From Capilliphycus robustus (GTDB lineage Bacteria; Cyanobacteriota; Cyanobacteriia; Cyanobacteriales; Microcoleaceae): a stretch of 64,000 bases of DNA. Both the position numbers and the translations under genes were made by a program. The stretch spans positions 1-64,000 of the forward strand of contig NZ_JAYGHR010000011.1 of assembly GCF_034932365.1 (NCBI RefSeq). Reading direction: 5' to 3'. Numbering within the stretch: the stretch's first letter is position 1; each line of letters opens with the position of its first letter. The notes under the pieces were generated by a model. That model was given only the letters and a program-made list of their open reading frames with translations. It was not told the DNA's origin and made no database searches. Positions 24,018 through 32,552 of this stretch are shown in pieces.

Positions 24018-24986
24018 ATGAGTACCGCAGAACATTCGGAGGACAAACGAACGTTACTGGACTATTGTGAACGATTTTCAGAGTTGAAGGTTAGTAGTAA
24101 CCGAAAGCGGGGTGATGCACCCTACAAGCCTATTTTGCTATTATCTATTATTGATCTGATTGCCCAAAGAATTATTAAGAATAACTACATTTTGGTTTCA
24201 GATGAGTTGATAGACACATTTAATAAGTATTGGAAAATATTAGGAAATCCATCTTATAAAGGGGGTTTACATTATCCATTCTTTTATTTACAAAATGAAC
24301 AATTTTGGTATTTAGAATTTAAGCCGGATTTTAAGGGTTTACAACCTAAAACTACAAACAAGTTAAAAGAGGCTGTGGAGTATGCCAAATTAGATGATGA
24401 ACTGTTTGAGCTATTACTAGATAAAACTTCTAGAAATGAACTCACTGATACCTTAATAGCGGTTTGGTTTTTTGAGAGTCAGCGAGAATTATCAGAAATT
24501 TTAAATGTCAATCAATCTTTCCAAAGTCAGATAGAGGAAGATAGTGTTAACGTTAGAGAAGTAGAGGAGGTTTCATTAAAACAATTTAGACTTCAAAAGT
24601 CCGTAGTCAGAAATGCGTTTTTTCGTAAAGCAGTTGTACATACTTATGGATATCGATGTGCATTCTGTGGTTTAAAGGTAACTCGAAAAATAACTCAAAG
24701 TATAGTAGATGGCGCACATATTAAACCCTTTTCGAGATTTTATGACAGCAGGATTGATAACGGAATCTCATTCTGTAAAAATCATCACTGGGCATTTGAT
24801 AGAGGTTGGTTTACTATTGACGATGACTATAAAATTGTAGTAGCTAATGATTTACAAGAAGTTTCACCCAATGCTAAATCAATGCGAGACTTTCACGGCG
24901 AACACATAGCTTTACCAGTCTTAGAGGAATACTTTCCTAGACTAGATGCGCTTGAATGGCATCAAAAAAATATATTCAGATCGTAA
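24018..24986 (+). CDS. HNH endonuclease with putative N-terminal sulfur-binding domain
   Basis: This is 322 residues. The N-terminal half has RGDAPYKPILLLSIID (about 35-50) and HYPFFYLQNEQFWYLE (about 82-97). These match the pattern I know from the ScoMcrA-type DNA sulfur-binding domain (R-G-x-AP-x-KP-x-LLL and YP-F-x-LQN-x-x-FW). The C-terminal half is an HNH nuclease: CAFCG near 214, the catalytic-type DGAHIKPF near 234, and FCKNHHWAFDRGWF. ScoMcrA-type enzymes cut phosphorothioated DNA. Here the gene begins the dndC operon, so it would either be tolerant of the host pattern or be a controlled partner. The domain assignment needs an HMM search. Confidence 0.7.
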   Translation: MSTAEHSEDKRTLLDYCERFSELKVSSNRKRGDAPYKPILLLSIIDLIAQRIIKNNYILVSDELIDTFNKYWKILGNPSYKGGLHYPFFYLQNEQFWYLEFKPDFKGLQPKTTNKLKEAVEYAKLDDELFELLLDKTSRNELTDTLIAVWFFESQRELSEILNVNQSFQSQIEEDSVNVREVEEVSLKQFRLQKSVVRNAFFRKAVVHTYGYRCAFCGLKVTRKITQSIVDGAHIKPFSRFYDSRIDNGISFCKNHHWAFDRGWFTIDDDYKIVVANDLQEVSPNAKSMRDFHGEHIALPVLEEYFPRLDALEWHQKNIFRS

Positions 24987-25012
24987 AAAAAACAAGAGGA
25001 CTTAAAACAAAA

Positions 25013-26578
25013 ATGAGAAAAACTAAAGCACCACTAATTCCAAATCGTACCATAGCTGAGTTTGTAGAATATCTAGAAAAGTTATCTTTAGAAGTTCAAG
25101 AGTTATATTGTATCGATCAAATTCCTTGGGTAATTGGTTATTCAGGCGGAAAAGATAGCACTGCAACATTACAACTGATATGGAATGCGATCGCAGCACT
25201 TCCACCAGAAAAGCTGATCAAACCCATTTATGTCATCAGTACAGATACACTTGTAGAAAATCCAATAGTTTCTGCTTGGGTTGACAACTCTTTAAAAAGA
25301 ATAAAAATTGCCGCTCAAGAGCAAAATCTTCCAATAGAAGCGCATCTATTAAAACCACAAATGACCCATACTTATTGGGTTGGTTTAATTGGAAAAGGTT
25401 ATCCCGCTCCTAGACATAGATTTCGCTGGTGTACACCTCGGTTGAAAATTGATCCTTCAAACCGTTTTATTCGTAATGTTGTACGATCAAACCGGGAAGC
25501 AGTCGTTGTGTTAGGAACTCGCAAAACGGAGAGTTCAAACCGTGCGAAAATTATGGAAAAGCGGGAAGCTAAACGACTACGAGAGCGCCTTTGTCCCCAT
25601 CCCCATATACCAAACTCTTTACTTTACACTCCTATTGAAGAATGGCGAACAGATGAAGTTTGGCTTTATCTCATGCAATGGGAAAACCCCTGGGGACATA
25701 GTAATAAAGATTTATTTGCTATGTATCGAGGGGCAACCGCAGACAATGAATGTCCGTTAGTTGTTGATACCTCAACGCCTAGCTGTGGAAGTTCTCGTTT
25801 TGGCTGTTGGGTTTGTACATTGGTGGATAGTGATAAATCTCTGACAGCAATGATTCAAAATGATGAGGAAAAAGAATGGTTACAGCCTTTGGTTGATATT
25901 CGTCTCGAATTAGATATTAGAAATGATCGAGACAAGAGAGATTTTAGACGAATATTTGGAACAGTACAACTGTTTGAACGGAATGTCAATGGTGAAGTCT
26001 CCGTCGAACCCATACCCGGCCCGTATGTCAAAAAATGGCGGGAACATTGGTTAAGACGAGTATTAGAAGCGCAAACGAAAATTCGTCAAACCGCCCCCGA
26101 AGAAATGCGAGATATTACGTTAATTCAACCGGAAGAACTCAGCGAAATTCGCCGAATCTGGTTAGAAGAAAAACACGAATTTGATGATAGTTTACCGAGG
26201 ATATATAAAGAAGTGACAGGAGAAACCTTTATAGATACCTATCGTGGTAATGAAACGAGTTTGTTAGGTAGTGATGAATGGACAACCCTAGAAGATATTT
26301 GTGGGGAAGACGCCATGCACTTAGAATTAATGGCAAAATTATTAGATACCGAACGACAATATTATACCAAAGCCCGTCGTGTAGGATTGTTTGAAGACCT
26401 GGAAAAATGCTTTGAAACCAGTTCACGAACCAAAGAAGAAGCTATTGCAAATGCCCACCTGAAACGCAACTTAAAAATAGCTGCCCAAGAAGGAGATGTT
26501 GAAACCATTAAACAACTGACTTGGGAAAATCTGAAGTATTCCAATAATTCAGAAACCAACGATGAGGAGGAGGAATAA
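25013..26578 (+). CDS. dndC: DNA phosphorothioation protein DndC (PAPS-reductase family)
   Basis: This is about 521 residues of the DndC type. The PP-loop ATP motif is GYSGGKDST (about residues 42-50). The iron-sulfur cysteines expected for DndC are visible: RWCTPRLK and SCGSSRFGCWVC. DndC carries and activates sulfur for insertion into the DNA backbone. The usual sulfur donor, a DndA or IscS cysteine desulfurase, is not in the window, so a housekeeping IscS would have to serve. The ATG at 25013 has an AGAGGA ribosome site; an earlier ATG at 24956 overlaps the HNH stop. The gene is followed by a repeat array and the GxxExxY gene. Confidence 0.9.
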   Translation: MRKTKAPLIPNRTIAEFVEYLEKLSLEVQELYCIDQIPWVIGYSGGKDSTATLQLIWNAIAALPPEKLIKPIYVISTDTLVENPIVSAWVDNSLKRIKIAAQEQNLPIEAHLLKPQMTHTYWVGLIGKGYPAPRHRFRWCTPRLKIDPSNRFIRNVVRSNREAVVVLGTRKTESSNRAKIMEKREAKRLRERLCPHPHIPNSLLYTPIEEWRTDEVWLYLMQWENPWGHSNKDLFAMYRGATADNECPLVVDTSTPSCGSSRFGCWVCTLVDSDKSLTAMIQNDEEKEWLQPLVDIRLELDIRNDRDKRDFRRIFGTVQLFERNVNGEVSVEPIPGPYVKKWREHWLRRVLEAQTKIRQTAPEEMRDITLIQPEELSEIRRIWLEEKHEFDDSLPRIYKEVTGETFIDTYRGNETSLLGSDEWTTLEDICGEDAMHLELMAKLLDTERQYYTKARRVGLFEDLEKCFETSSRTKEEAIANAHLKRNLKIAAQEGDVETIKQLTWENLKYSNNSETNDEEEE

Positions 26579-26584
26579 CATAAA

Positions 26585-26855
26585 AAAACCACTGGTAACG
26601 GATTAAATTGGGGCGGAGACTGGTAACGGATTAAATTGGGGCAGAGACTGGTAACGGATTAAATTGGGGCGGAGATAATTAAACCAATGCCAAGATCAAA
26701 ACGGATAGATCATCTGAAACCATACTCACCCCCGATCCATCCAACCACCCAAAGTTAACCTATCCGTTTCCAAAAGCATCAACCTCAAAAACCCCACCAT
26801 TAATTCATCCGTTACAATATCCGTTACAACACCCCCTCCGTTTCCAGATCCGTTT
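26585..26855. repeat. GTAACGGAT/ATCCGTT repeat array, copy A
   Basis: The left part has three GGTAACGGATTAAATTGGGG-type units (26,595, 26,623 and 26,651) and one AAACGGAT. The right part has five or more reverse-complement units, ATCCGTTAC or ATCCGTTT (26,761-26,850). The region also contains TAAACCAATGCCAAGA, shared with copy B. The two strand orientations face each other, so the sequence can fold back on itself. Copy B at 27,320-27,630 flanks the GxxExxY gene on its other side. Confidence 0.85.
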
Positions 26856-26864
26856 CTAATCGCC

Positions 26865-27305
26865 ATGTACAAACCCACAATACCCCATCAAGAACTAACC
26901 TATCAAATAATTGGCTGTGCAATGCGAGTCCATAGCCGCACCCAAAGAGGGCTACGAGAAAAACACTATCAAAGGGCATTAACTCTAGAAATGCGACAAG
27001 CAGGATTAACAGTAGAAGAAGAATACTGTAAAGAAGTGTATGATGGAGAAAACTGGATAGGAAGACTCTACCTAGACCATTGGGTAAACAACAGTATTGT
27101 CGTCGAAGACAAAGCCGTTTCCCGTAAAATAGAAGGTAAAGACATCGCCCAAATAGTAGCTTACTTGTCCATTACAAACGCCGAAGTCGGACTCTTCCTA
27201 AACTTCGGGCGATCGCGATTAGAATATCATCGAATATTACCCCCAAAATCGGTACAAGACTGGCGAAAAACCATTCAACCCTATCTATGGCAACCCAGAT
27301 ATTAA
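26865..27305 (+). CDS. GxxExxY family protein (PD-(D/E)XK-like nuclease fold)
   Basis: This 146-residue protein is named for the motif GLREKHY near residue 28. Further family features are the LYLDHWV strand and VVEDKAV (the D and ExK of the nuclease-like core). Homologues are usually found near transposon or defence genes; some are proposed DNA-processing enzymes, but the biochemistry is not known. It is placed between dndC and dndD, where no such gene is normally found, and is flanked on both sides by copies of the same repeat. This suggests it entered as a small cassette together with the repeat. Confidence 0.8.
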   Translation: MYKPTIPHQELTYQIIGCAMRVHSRTQRGLREKHYQRALTLEMRQAGLTVEEEYCKEVYDGENWIGRLYLDHWVNNSIVVEDKAVSRKIEGKDIAQIVAYLSITNAEVGLFLNFGRSRLEYHRILPPKSVQDWRKTIQPYLWQPRY

Positions 27306-27319
27306 AATAACACTAAAAT

Positions 27320-27630
27320 CAAAAACCCCACTGGTAACGGATTAAATTGGGGCGGAGACTGGTAACGGATTAAACTTCTGCTGAGATAATTAAACCAATG
27401 CCAAGAGCAAAACGGATAGATCATCTCAACCCACCCAAAGTTAACCCATCCGTTACAACACCCTATCCGTTTCCAAAAGCATCAACCTCAAAAACCCCAC
27501 CATTAATTCATCCGTTACAATATCCGTTACAACACCCTATCCGTTACAACACCCTATCCGTTTCCAAAAGCATAAACCTCAAAAACCCCACCATTAATTC
27601 ATCCGTTACAATATCCGTTACAACACCCCC
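27320..27630. repeat. GTAACGGAT/ATCCGTT repeat array, copy B
   Basis: It shares the same design as copy A, with two GGTAACGGATTAAA units, one AAACGGAT, then about eight ATCCGTT units. An internal 91-bp tandem duplication (from 27,456 and from 27,547) carries TATCCGTTTCCAAAAGCAT and CCACCATTAATTCATCCGTT. It runs right up to the dndD start codon. A 79-codon open frame inside it (27,398-27,637) reflects the repeats, not a conserved protein. Confidence 0.85.
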
Positions 27631-27633
27631 ACC

Positions 27634-29619
27634 ATGATATTTCTCGAACTCGTCCTACAAAACTTCGGCCCCTACCAAGGTAGACAAACCATCAATCTTC
27701 GCCCCGAAGAAAATGGCAACCTACGCCCTATTATTTTATTTGGGGGGATGAATGGAGGCGGAAAAACAACCCTGATGGATGCTATTCGCCTCGCCCTCTA
27801 CGGACAACGCGCCCAATGTTCAACAAGAGGAAATCTCAGCTACAACGACTTTTTAACTCAGTGTGTTAATAGCAACGCTTCACCCATTGAAAAAACCCGG
27901 GTTGAACTTGTATTTGAACACGTTAAAGATGGGAAAATGGCAGAATGGCGAATTGTGAGAACCTGGACAAAAAACCCCAAAGATGGTAAAGATGAATTAG
28001 GGATTGTCATTGGAGAATGGCCGGATAAATCCATTGCAAGTATTTGGGATGAATATATTGAGAATATTTTACCGTTAGGGATTTCTAAGTTATTCCTGTT
28101 TGATGGTGAACAAGTTAAAGAATTAGCCGAATTAGAAACACCTCCACAAGCTGTTATTGATGCGATTTATAACCTCCTGGGATTGGAACTGGCAACCCGT
28201 TTATCAATAGATTTAAGCATTCTCTCTCAACGCAAACGAAAAGACGTTGCAGATATTCAAGAACGGGCGGATATAGAAGAAATAGAACAACGCCTCGCCC
28301 AACAACAAGAGGAAAAAAAAGCGGCTCAACAGAAGTTAGATGAACTCAAACAGCAGTTAGTGTTAGCGGAGAAACATCAACAGAAAGCCTCGGATAAATT
28401 TGTTTCAGAAGGGGGAAAAATTGCTCAAGAAAGTTCTCAACTTCAAGCCAAAGTCAAAGACTTAGAAGAAGCCCGTGATAGCCTACGTCAAACCCTGCGA
28501 AAACTAGCAGCCGAAACTCTACCTTTAAACTTAATTTATCCTCTGCTTATTCAGGCTGAAATTCAAGCCGACAAAGAAATAAAGCGTCAACAATCTATCG
28601 CCGCCCGTGAAGTTTTACAAGAACGAGATAGCCGTTTAATTGATTATATCACTAAAATATCTCTGGATGAACAATCAGTTCATCAAATTCAATCCTTTCT
28701 TCAAGAAGAAAATCAAGCCCTAGAACAAGAAATAGAAACAGAAATTCAGCCCTATTTAGAGGTTGATACAGAAGCCGTTAATGACTTAAAAACTGTTCTT
28801 AATATTCAATTACCGAGTCAAAATAAACAAGCAAAAGACTGTTTAGAACAACTCAAAACTCTCCAAGATGAAATTGATGCCACTGAAACTAAACTTCAGA
28901 CGGCTGCTGCACCCGAAGTCTACAAAAAATTAGAAGAAAAACTCAAACTCTCTCAAACAGAACTCCTGAAAGCCCAAGCCGCCTATGAAGAAGGACAACG
29001 CAACTCTGATCAAATTCAACGGGCATTTACCCAAACGAAAAAACAGTTAGATACTTACGGGGGTGAGACGTTAAAATCTAAAAGTAGTCAAGATCTGGTT
29101 AACCGAATTCAAAAAGTACAAGAAACCCTCACGCAATTTAAAGAAAAATTAACCCTAAAAAAGCTGAATAAACTTGAAGTTGAAGTTGCAGAATGCTTTC
29201 GATATTTATTACATAAATCAGATTTAGTTCATCGAGTCACCATCGATACGGAAAACTTTAGCCTCTCTCTCTACAACCTCGAAGGAAAACCCGTCCCCAA
29301 ACATCGCCTTTCTGCTGGAGAAAAGCAACTTCTGGCGATCGCATTTTTGTGGGGACTCGCCAGAGTATCGGGACGCAACCTCCCCGTCGCCATTGACACT
29401 CCCCTCGGGCGCCTCGACTCCTCTCACCGCCACAACCTGATCGAACGTTATTTTCCCTCAGCGAGTCATCAGGTTATTTTGCTGTCAACCGATACCGAAA
29501 TTGGTGAAGCAGAAGTTCAAACCCTGCGAGAACAAGAAGCGATCGCCCACGAATATCTGCTGAAGTATGACTCCCGCAGCAGCCAAACCGTCATTGAAGC
29601 GGGTTACTTCTTTTCTTGA
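27634..29619 (+). CDS. dndD: DNA phosphorothioation ATPase DndD (SMC-like)
   Basis: This is 661 residues with the layout of SMC/Rad50-like ATPases. The Walker A motif is GGMNGGGKTT at about residues 38-48. Coiled-coil regions rich in Gln, Glu and Lys follow (about 200-470), then the ABC signature LSAGEKQLLAIAF and a Walker B/D-loop region, VAIDTPLGRLDSSHR. DndD acts with DndC, probably unwinding or nicking DNA during sulfur insertion. It is the second core modification gene here. No ribosome site is clear because the start follows the repeat array, so translation may be controlled by RNA structure there. Confidence 0.92.
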   Translation: MIFLELVLQNFGPYQGRQTINLRPEENGNLRPIILFGGMNGGGKTTLMDAIRLALYGQRAQCSTRGNLSYNDFLTQCVNSNASPIEKTRVELVFEHVKDGKMAEWRIVRTWTKNPKDGKDELGIVIGEWPDKSIASIWDEYIENILPLGISKLFLFDGEQVKELAELETPPQAVIDAIYNLLGLELATRLSIDLSILSQRKRKDVADIQERADIEEIEQRLAQQQEEKKAAQQKLDELKQQLVLAEKHQQKASDKFVSEGGKIAQESSQLQAKVKDLEEARDSLRQTLRKLAAETLPLNLIYPLLIQAEIQADKEIKRQQSIAAREVLQERDSRLIDYITKISLDEQSVHQIQSFLQEENQALEQEIETEIQPYLEVDTEAVNDLKTVLNIQLPSQNKQAKDCLEQLKTLQDEIDATETKLQTAAAPEVYKKLEEKLKLSQTELLKAQAAYEEGQRNSDQIQRAFTQTKKQLDTYGGETLKSKSSQDLVNRIQKVQETLTQFKEKLTLKKLNKLEVEVAECFRYLLHKSDLVHRVTIDTENFSLSLYNLEGKPVPKHRLSAGEKQLLAIAFLWGLARVSGRNLPVAIDTPLGRLDSSHRHNLIERYFPSASHQVILLSTDTEIGEAEVQTLREQEAIAHEYLLKYDSRSSQTVIEAGYFFS

Positions 29620-29818
29620 GTCTGGAAGTTGTCTCAGCCAAGCGGTAAAGTATTCACCTTTAATTGATAAAACTTCTTAATAAACTTTCAACAAACAGAA
29701 AAAACTTTTAATAAGCTTTTGAAAGTTATTTCTAAAAGTTAGATTTTCTCCATTTTTTGCTAAACTTTTTATATCTCACAACCAATGATATCTCCTGCAA
29801 AAATTAGGGTAAAAATCG

Positions 29819-30379
29819 TTGATAGAGCGATCAAACAAAAAAGATGTAGACGAAAAAACCCTAGCAAGCTTTGAAATTAGCCATAATTTGTGGCAACGTT
29901 TTCGGGCTAGGTGTATTGAACATGACATGACAACAGCAGAGGTTTTAAGCCAGTTAATTGCTGACTACTTAGATGAAACAGGCGAATCTTCTCCAGGGAG
30001 TTTAGATGAACTCCTCACAGAGAAAGTTAAAAAAACGGTTCAACAGTATTTAGAACAAAATCTAGATCTACAACTCTTGCAAAATCTAGAAAATCGCTTA
30101 GAACAACTGATTCAACAATCAATAGAAAATAATCTCAACTCTAATGTTAGTGAAACCTCATCTTCTCCCCCATCAGTCGAACCGCCCCAAGCTTCGCCAC
30201 CCCAACCAAAAACCAATGTTCCCATCCTAAAAACAGCGAAAGAATTGGGAGATATTTTAGGTGTTTCTGCTCCTTATATTACCACTCTCAATCGCATTGG
30301 GGAACTACAACAAAGAGGTTGGGAAGACTCAGGAAAACGACGCGGAAAGACGATTCTATACAAACCTATTGATCAGTAA
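29819..30379 (+). CDS. Unknown putative DNA-binding protein at the dndE position
   Basis: This is 186 residues from a TTG start at 29819 (an in-frame TAA lies just upstream). The N-terminal part, FEISHNLWQRFRARCIEHDMTTAEVLSQLI, looks like a ribbon-helix-helix segment. A Gln-rich helical part follows, then a Pro/Ser linker. The C-terminal part, LKTAKELGDILGVSAPYI, resembles a helix-turn-helix with a charged tail. It follows dndD, where dndE is usual, but its sequence is unlike DndE and longer than DndE (about 110 residues). It may be a regulator or a partner in the modification complex; function is not known. Confidence 0.6.
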   Translation: MIERSNKKDVDEKTLASFEISHNLWQRFRARCIEHDMTTAEVLSQLIADYLDETGESSPGSLDELLTEKVKKTVQQYLEQNLDLQLLQNLENRLEQLIQQSIENNLNSNVSETSSSPPSVEPPQASPPQPKTNVPILKTAKELGDILGVSAPYITTLNRIGELQQRGWEDSGKRRGKTILYKPIDQ

Positions 30380-30468
30380 AGCCACATCAAAACCTAAAAC
30401 TTAATCAAAATATTGGGTCAATTTAGGGCAGAATATAAATAGATGTCAACTTCACTCACCCTCCTCTT

Positions 30469-31644
30469 ATGATCAACTATGACTGGATTATAGTCGGTGC
30501 TGGAATTACAGGAACAAGCCTCAGTTATGAACTGGCAAAAAAAGGCTTGAATGTTCTTCTGATCGAAGAAAATCCAACGTTTGAAAATGCCACTCGCTAC
30601 AGTTACGGTGGACTGGCTTATTGGTCTGGAAGTACCCCGTTAACTCGTCAACTCTGTGAAGATGGAAAACAACGTCATCAAATATTATCCGAAGAATTAG
30701 AAGCCGATACCGAATTTCGAGAAGTTGACCTCGTGTTAACTGTTTCCCCTGAACAAAACCCCGAAAAAATAGCCGAAAATTATGCTAGATTTATCACGCC
30801 TCCTCGTTTATTAACCCCAGAAGACGCTTGTCAAATTGAACCGCTTCTCAACCCCAATGGTATCGCCGCAGCCTTTACTGTCCGTCATGGTCATATCTCC
30901 CCCGAAAAAACAAATTTCGCTTATTTAGACGCTTTTAAACGACTGGGGGGAACGTTAGAAATTGCCAAAGTTACAGAATTCGTAAAACAAGAAAATCGTA
31001 TTACTGGCGTTAAAACTAAAAATGACACTTATTTAGCTGAAAATACTGTGATTTGTGCAGGGGGTTTAAGTCGCAGTTTATTAGCCTCTGCGGGAATTTC
31101 CATTCGCTTACATTTTACCCATACAGAAGTCTTAGAAACACCACCTGTTGAGATTAACCTCAGAACCGTTGTTATGTCTGCGGGAATGGAACGGTTTCAA
31201 CTCGAAGCCGACGCCGCCAAGCCCGAATTTGAACGCCTCTGGGATGAACCCGGACATGAATTTGTGCCTTTAATTATTGATGGGAGTGCGGTACAATTTT
31301 TAAATAATAAAATGCGAATCGGTCAACCGTCTCGGGTTTTAAGTGATCCGAATGCTAAAATTAATCCAGCAGAAAGTGAAGCCCAAATTCGCAACGCTAT
31401 AGGTAAAATATTACCCCCATTGCAAGATTTACCCGCTCATTGGTATCATTGTTTAGTGGCGTTTACAGCCGATAGTTTGCCTTTGGTTGGAGCAATACCC
31501 GGTTTAACTGGAATTCATATTTTTTCAGGCTTTAGTAACCCGTTAGTTTTTGTTCCGCCCCTCGCCCAACGATACGCTAATCATCTCACCGAACAACCCG
31601 ATGAACTCATTGAACAGTTATCGCCCCTGCGTTCAACCCTGTAA
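30469..31644 (+). CDS. FAD-dependent oxidoreductase (DAO family)
   Basis: This is 391 residues. A Rossmann FAD motif, GAGITGTSLSYELAKKG, is at the start, followed by LLIEE. A late motif, DSLPLVGAIPGL, is typical of the DAO family, as in glycine oxidase or D-amino-acid oxidases. Substrate cannot be told from sequence. It lies downstream of the Dnd island, separated by 90 bases, but shows no link to it. The protein looks complete and soluble. Confidence 0.85.
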   Translation: MINYDWIIVGAGITGTSLSYELAKKGLNVLLIEENPTFENATRYSYGGLAYWSGSTPLTRQLCEDGKQRHQILSEELEADTEFREVDLVLTVSPEQNPEKIAENYARFITPPRLLTPEDACQIEPLLNPNGIAAAFTVRHGHISPEKTNFAYLDAFKRLGGTLEIAKVTEFVKQENRITGVKTKNDTYLAENTVICAGGLSRSLLASAGISIRLHFTHTEVLETPPVEINLRTVVMSAGMERFQLEADAAKPEFERLWDEPGHEFVPLIIDGSAVQFLNNKMRIGQPSRVLSDPNAKINPAESEAQIRNAIGKILPPLQDLPAHWYHCLVAFTADSLPLVGAIPGLTGIHIFSGFSNPLVFVPPLAQRYANHLTEQPDELIEQLSPLRSTL

Positions 31645-31760
31645 GGTCTAGTGTAGCCCCAACTCCAAAAAAAATTTTTGCCGATATCCGTAAAAAGTCA
31701 CAATCTCAACTGATAGAGAAATAGGAACCAATGACTTTTTGATTTAAAGGAAAGATTGGC

Positions 31761-32552
31761 ATGGTACTACAACCCGATCCCTCTGGAGAAGCTCGTTTAC
31801 TGGGTGATTCTACTTCTGAATTTGTTTTTGTGACCGCTCAACAAGCAGCAGATTTTCCATTAGGAGTCTTGCTTTTAGAAGGAGATGATACCGCTTATGG
31901 TGCAGCTTTTGCTGATGATCTAATTATCGGAAATCAAGGAGAAGATGTAATCTATGGTTCAGGCGGCCAAGATTCTCTGTTTGGGGGTCAAGATAGAGAT
32001 TTAATGAGTGGAGATATCGGTAATGACTCTATATTTGGGAATAGAGACAATGATGCTTTAATAGGGGGCGAAGGTGATGATTTAATGTTTGGAGGTCAGG
32101 GAAATGACTTCATAAGCGGTTCGCTGGGGAATGATACTTTATCCGGAGATCAAGGCAGAGACTTTATATCAGGTCGAGACTTTTTTACGGATTTTGGTAA
32201 TAAGCTTTATATTTTGGAAGTAGAGTCAAATGCACAGGATATTAATGATGCAGATTTGATTACTAACTTTTTAACAGGTACCGATCAATTGGGATTAACC
32301 GGAGGATTAACCGAAGAAGACCTAACCTTAGAACCCGCACAAAATATATCTCTGTCTATCAATCTAGAACTCTCAACCGCAATTACAGAATTATTCGACA
32401 GTTTTGGTCTTCTTCCTCTGTTTAGTGGAGAGCCTTTGCTAACTTCAGGAACGATAATCCGGGCAGAATCTACCGGAAATATTATCGCTTTTGTAGAAGC
32501 GGTTACTCCAGAAGATCTAGAAGGGAATTTTGTCAGCGTTGACGGATTTTAA
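31761..32552 (+). CDS. RTX calcium-binding repeat protein
   Basis: This 263-residue protein has at least six GGxGxD-like nonapeptide repeats at about residues 55-145 (for example GGQGNDFIS and GNDTLSGDQG). These fold into a calcium-dependent beta-roll after type I secretion. There is no N-terminal signal peptide, as usual for RTX proteins that carry a C-terminal export signal. No ABC exporter or membrane-fusion protein is near. The role could be surface or adhesion. The last four bases overlap the convergent hisA gene. Confidence 0.8.
   Translation: MVLQPDPSGEARLLGDSTSEFVFVTAQQAADFPLGVLLLEGDDTAYGAAFADDLIIGNQGEDVIYGSGGQDSLFGGQDRDLMSGDIGNDSIFGNRDNDALIGGEGDDLMFGGQGNDFISGSLGNDTLSGDQGRDFISGRDFFTDFGNKLYILEVESNAQDINDADLITNFLTGTDQLGLTGGLTEEDLTLEPAQNISLSINLELSTAITELFDSFGLLPLFSGEPLLTSGTIIRAESTGNIIAFVEAVTPEDLEGNFVSVDGF

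Noticed and set aside
24956..25012. Upstream ATG for DndC
   Set aside because: It overlaps the HNH stop and has no ribosome site, while the ATG at 25013 has AGAGGA upstream; still possible.
27398..27637. 79-codon open frame overlapping the dndD start
   Set aside because: It is made of the TCCGTTACAA repeats, and its copy A counterpart stops early (MPRSKRIDHLKPYSPP...). Composition is repeat-derived, so it is not a credible protein.
29819..30379. DndE homologue
   Set aside because: Longer than DndE, with a ribbon-helix-helix-like start and HTH-like end, and none of the DndE pattern I know.
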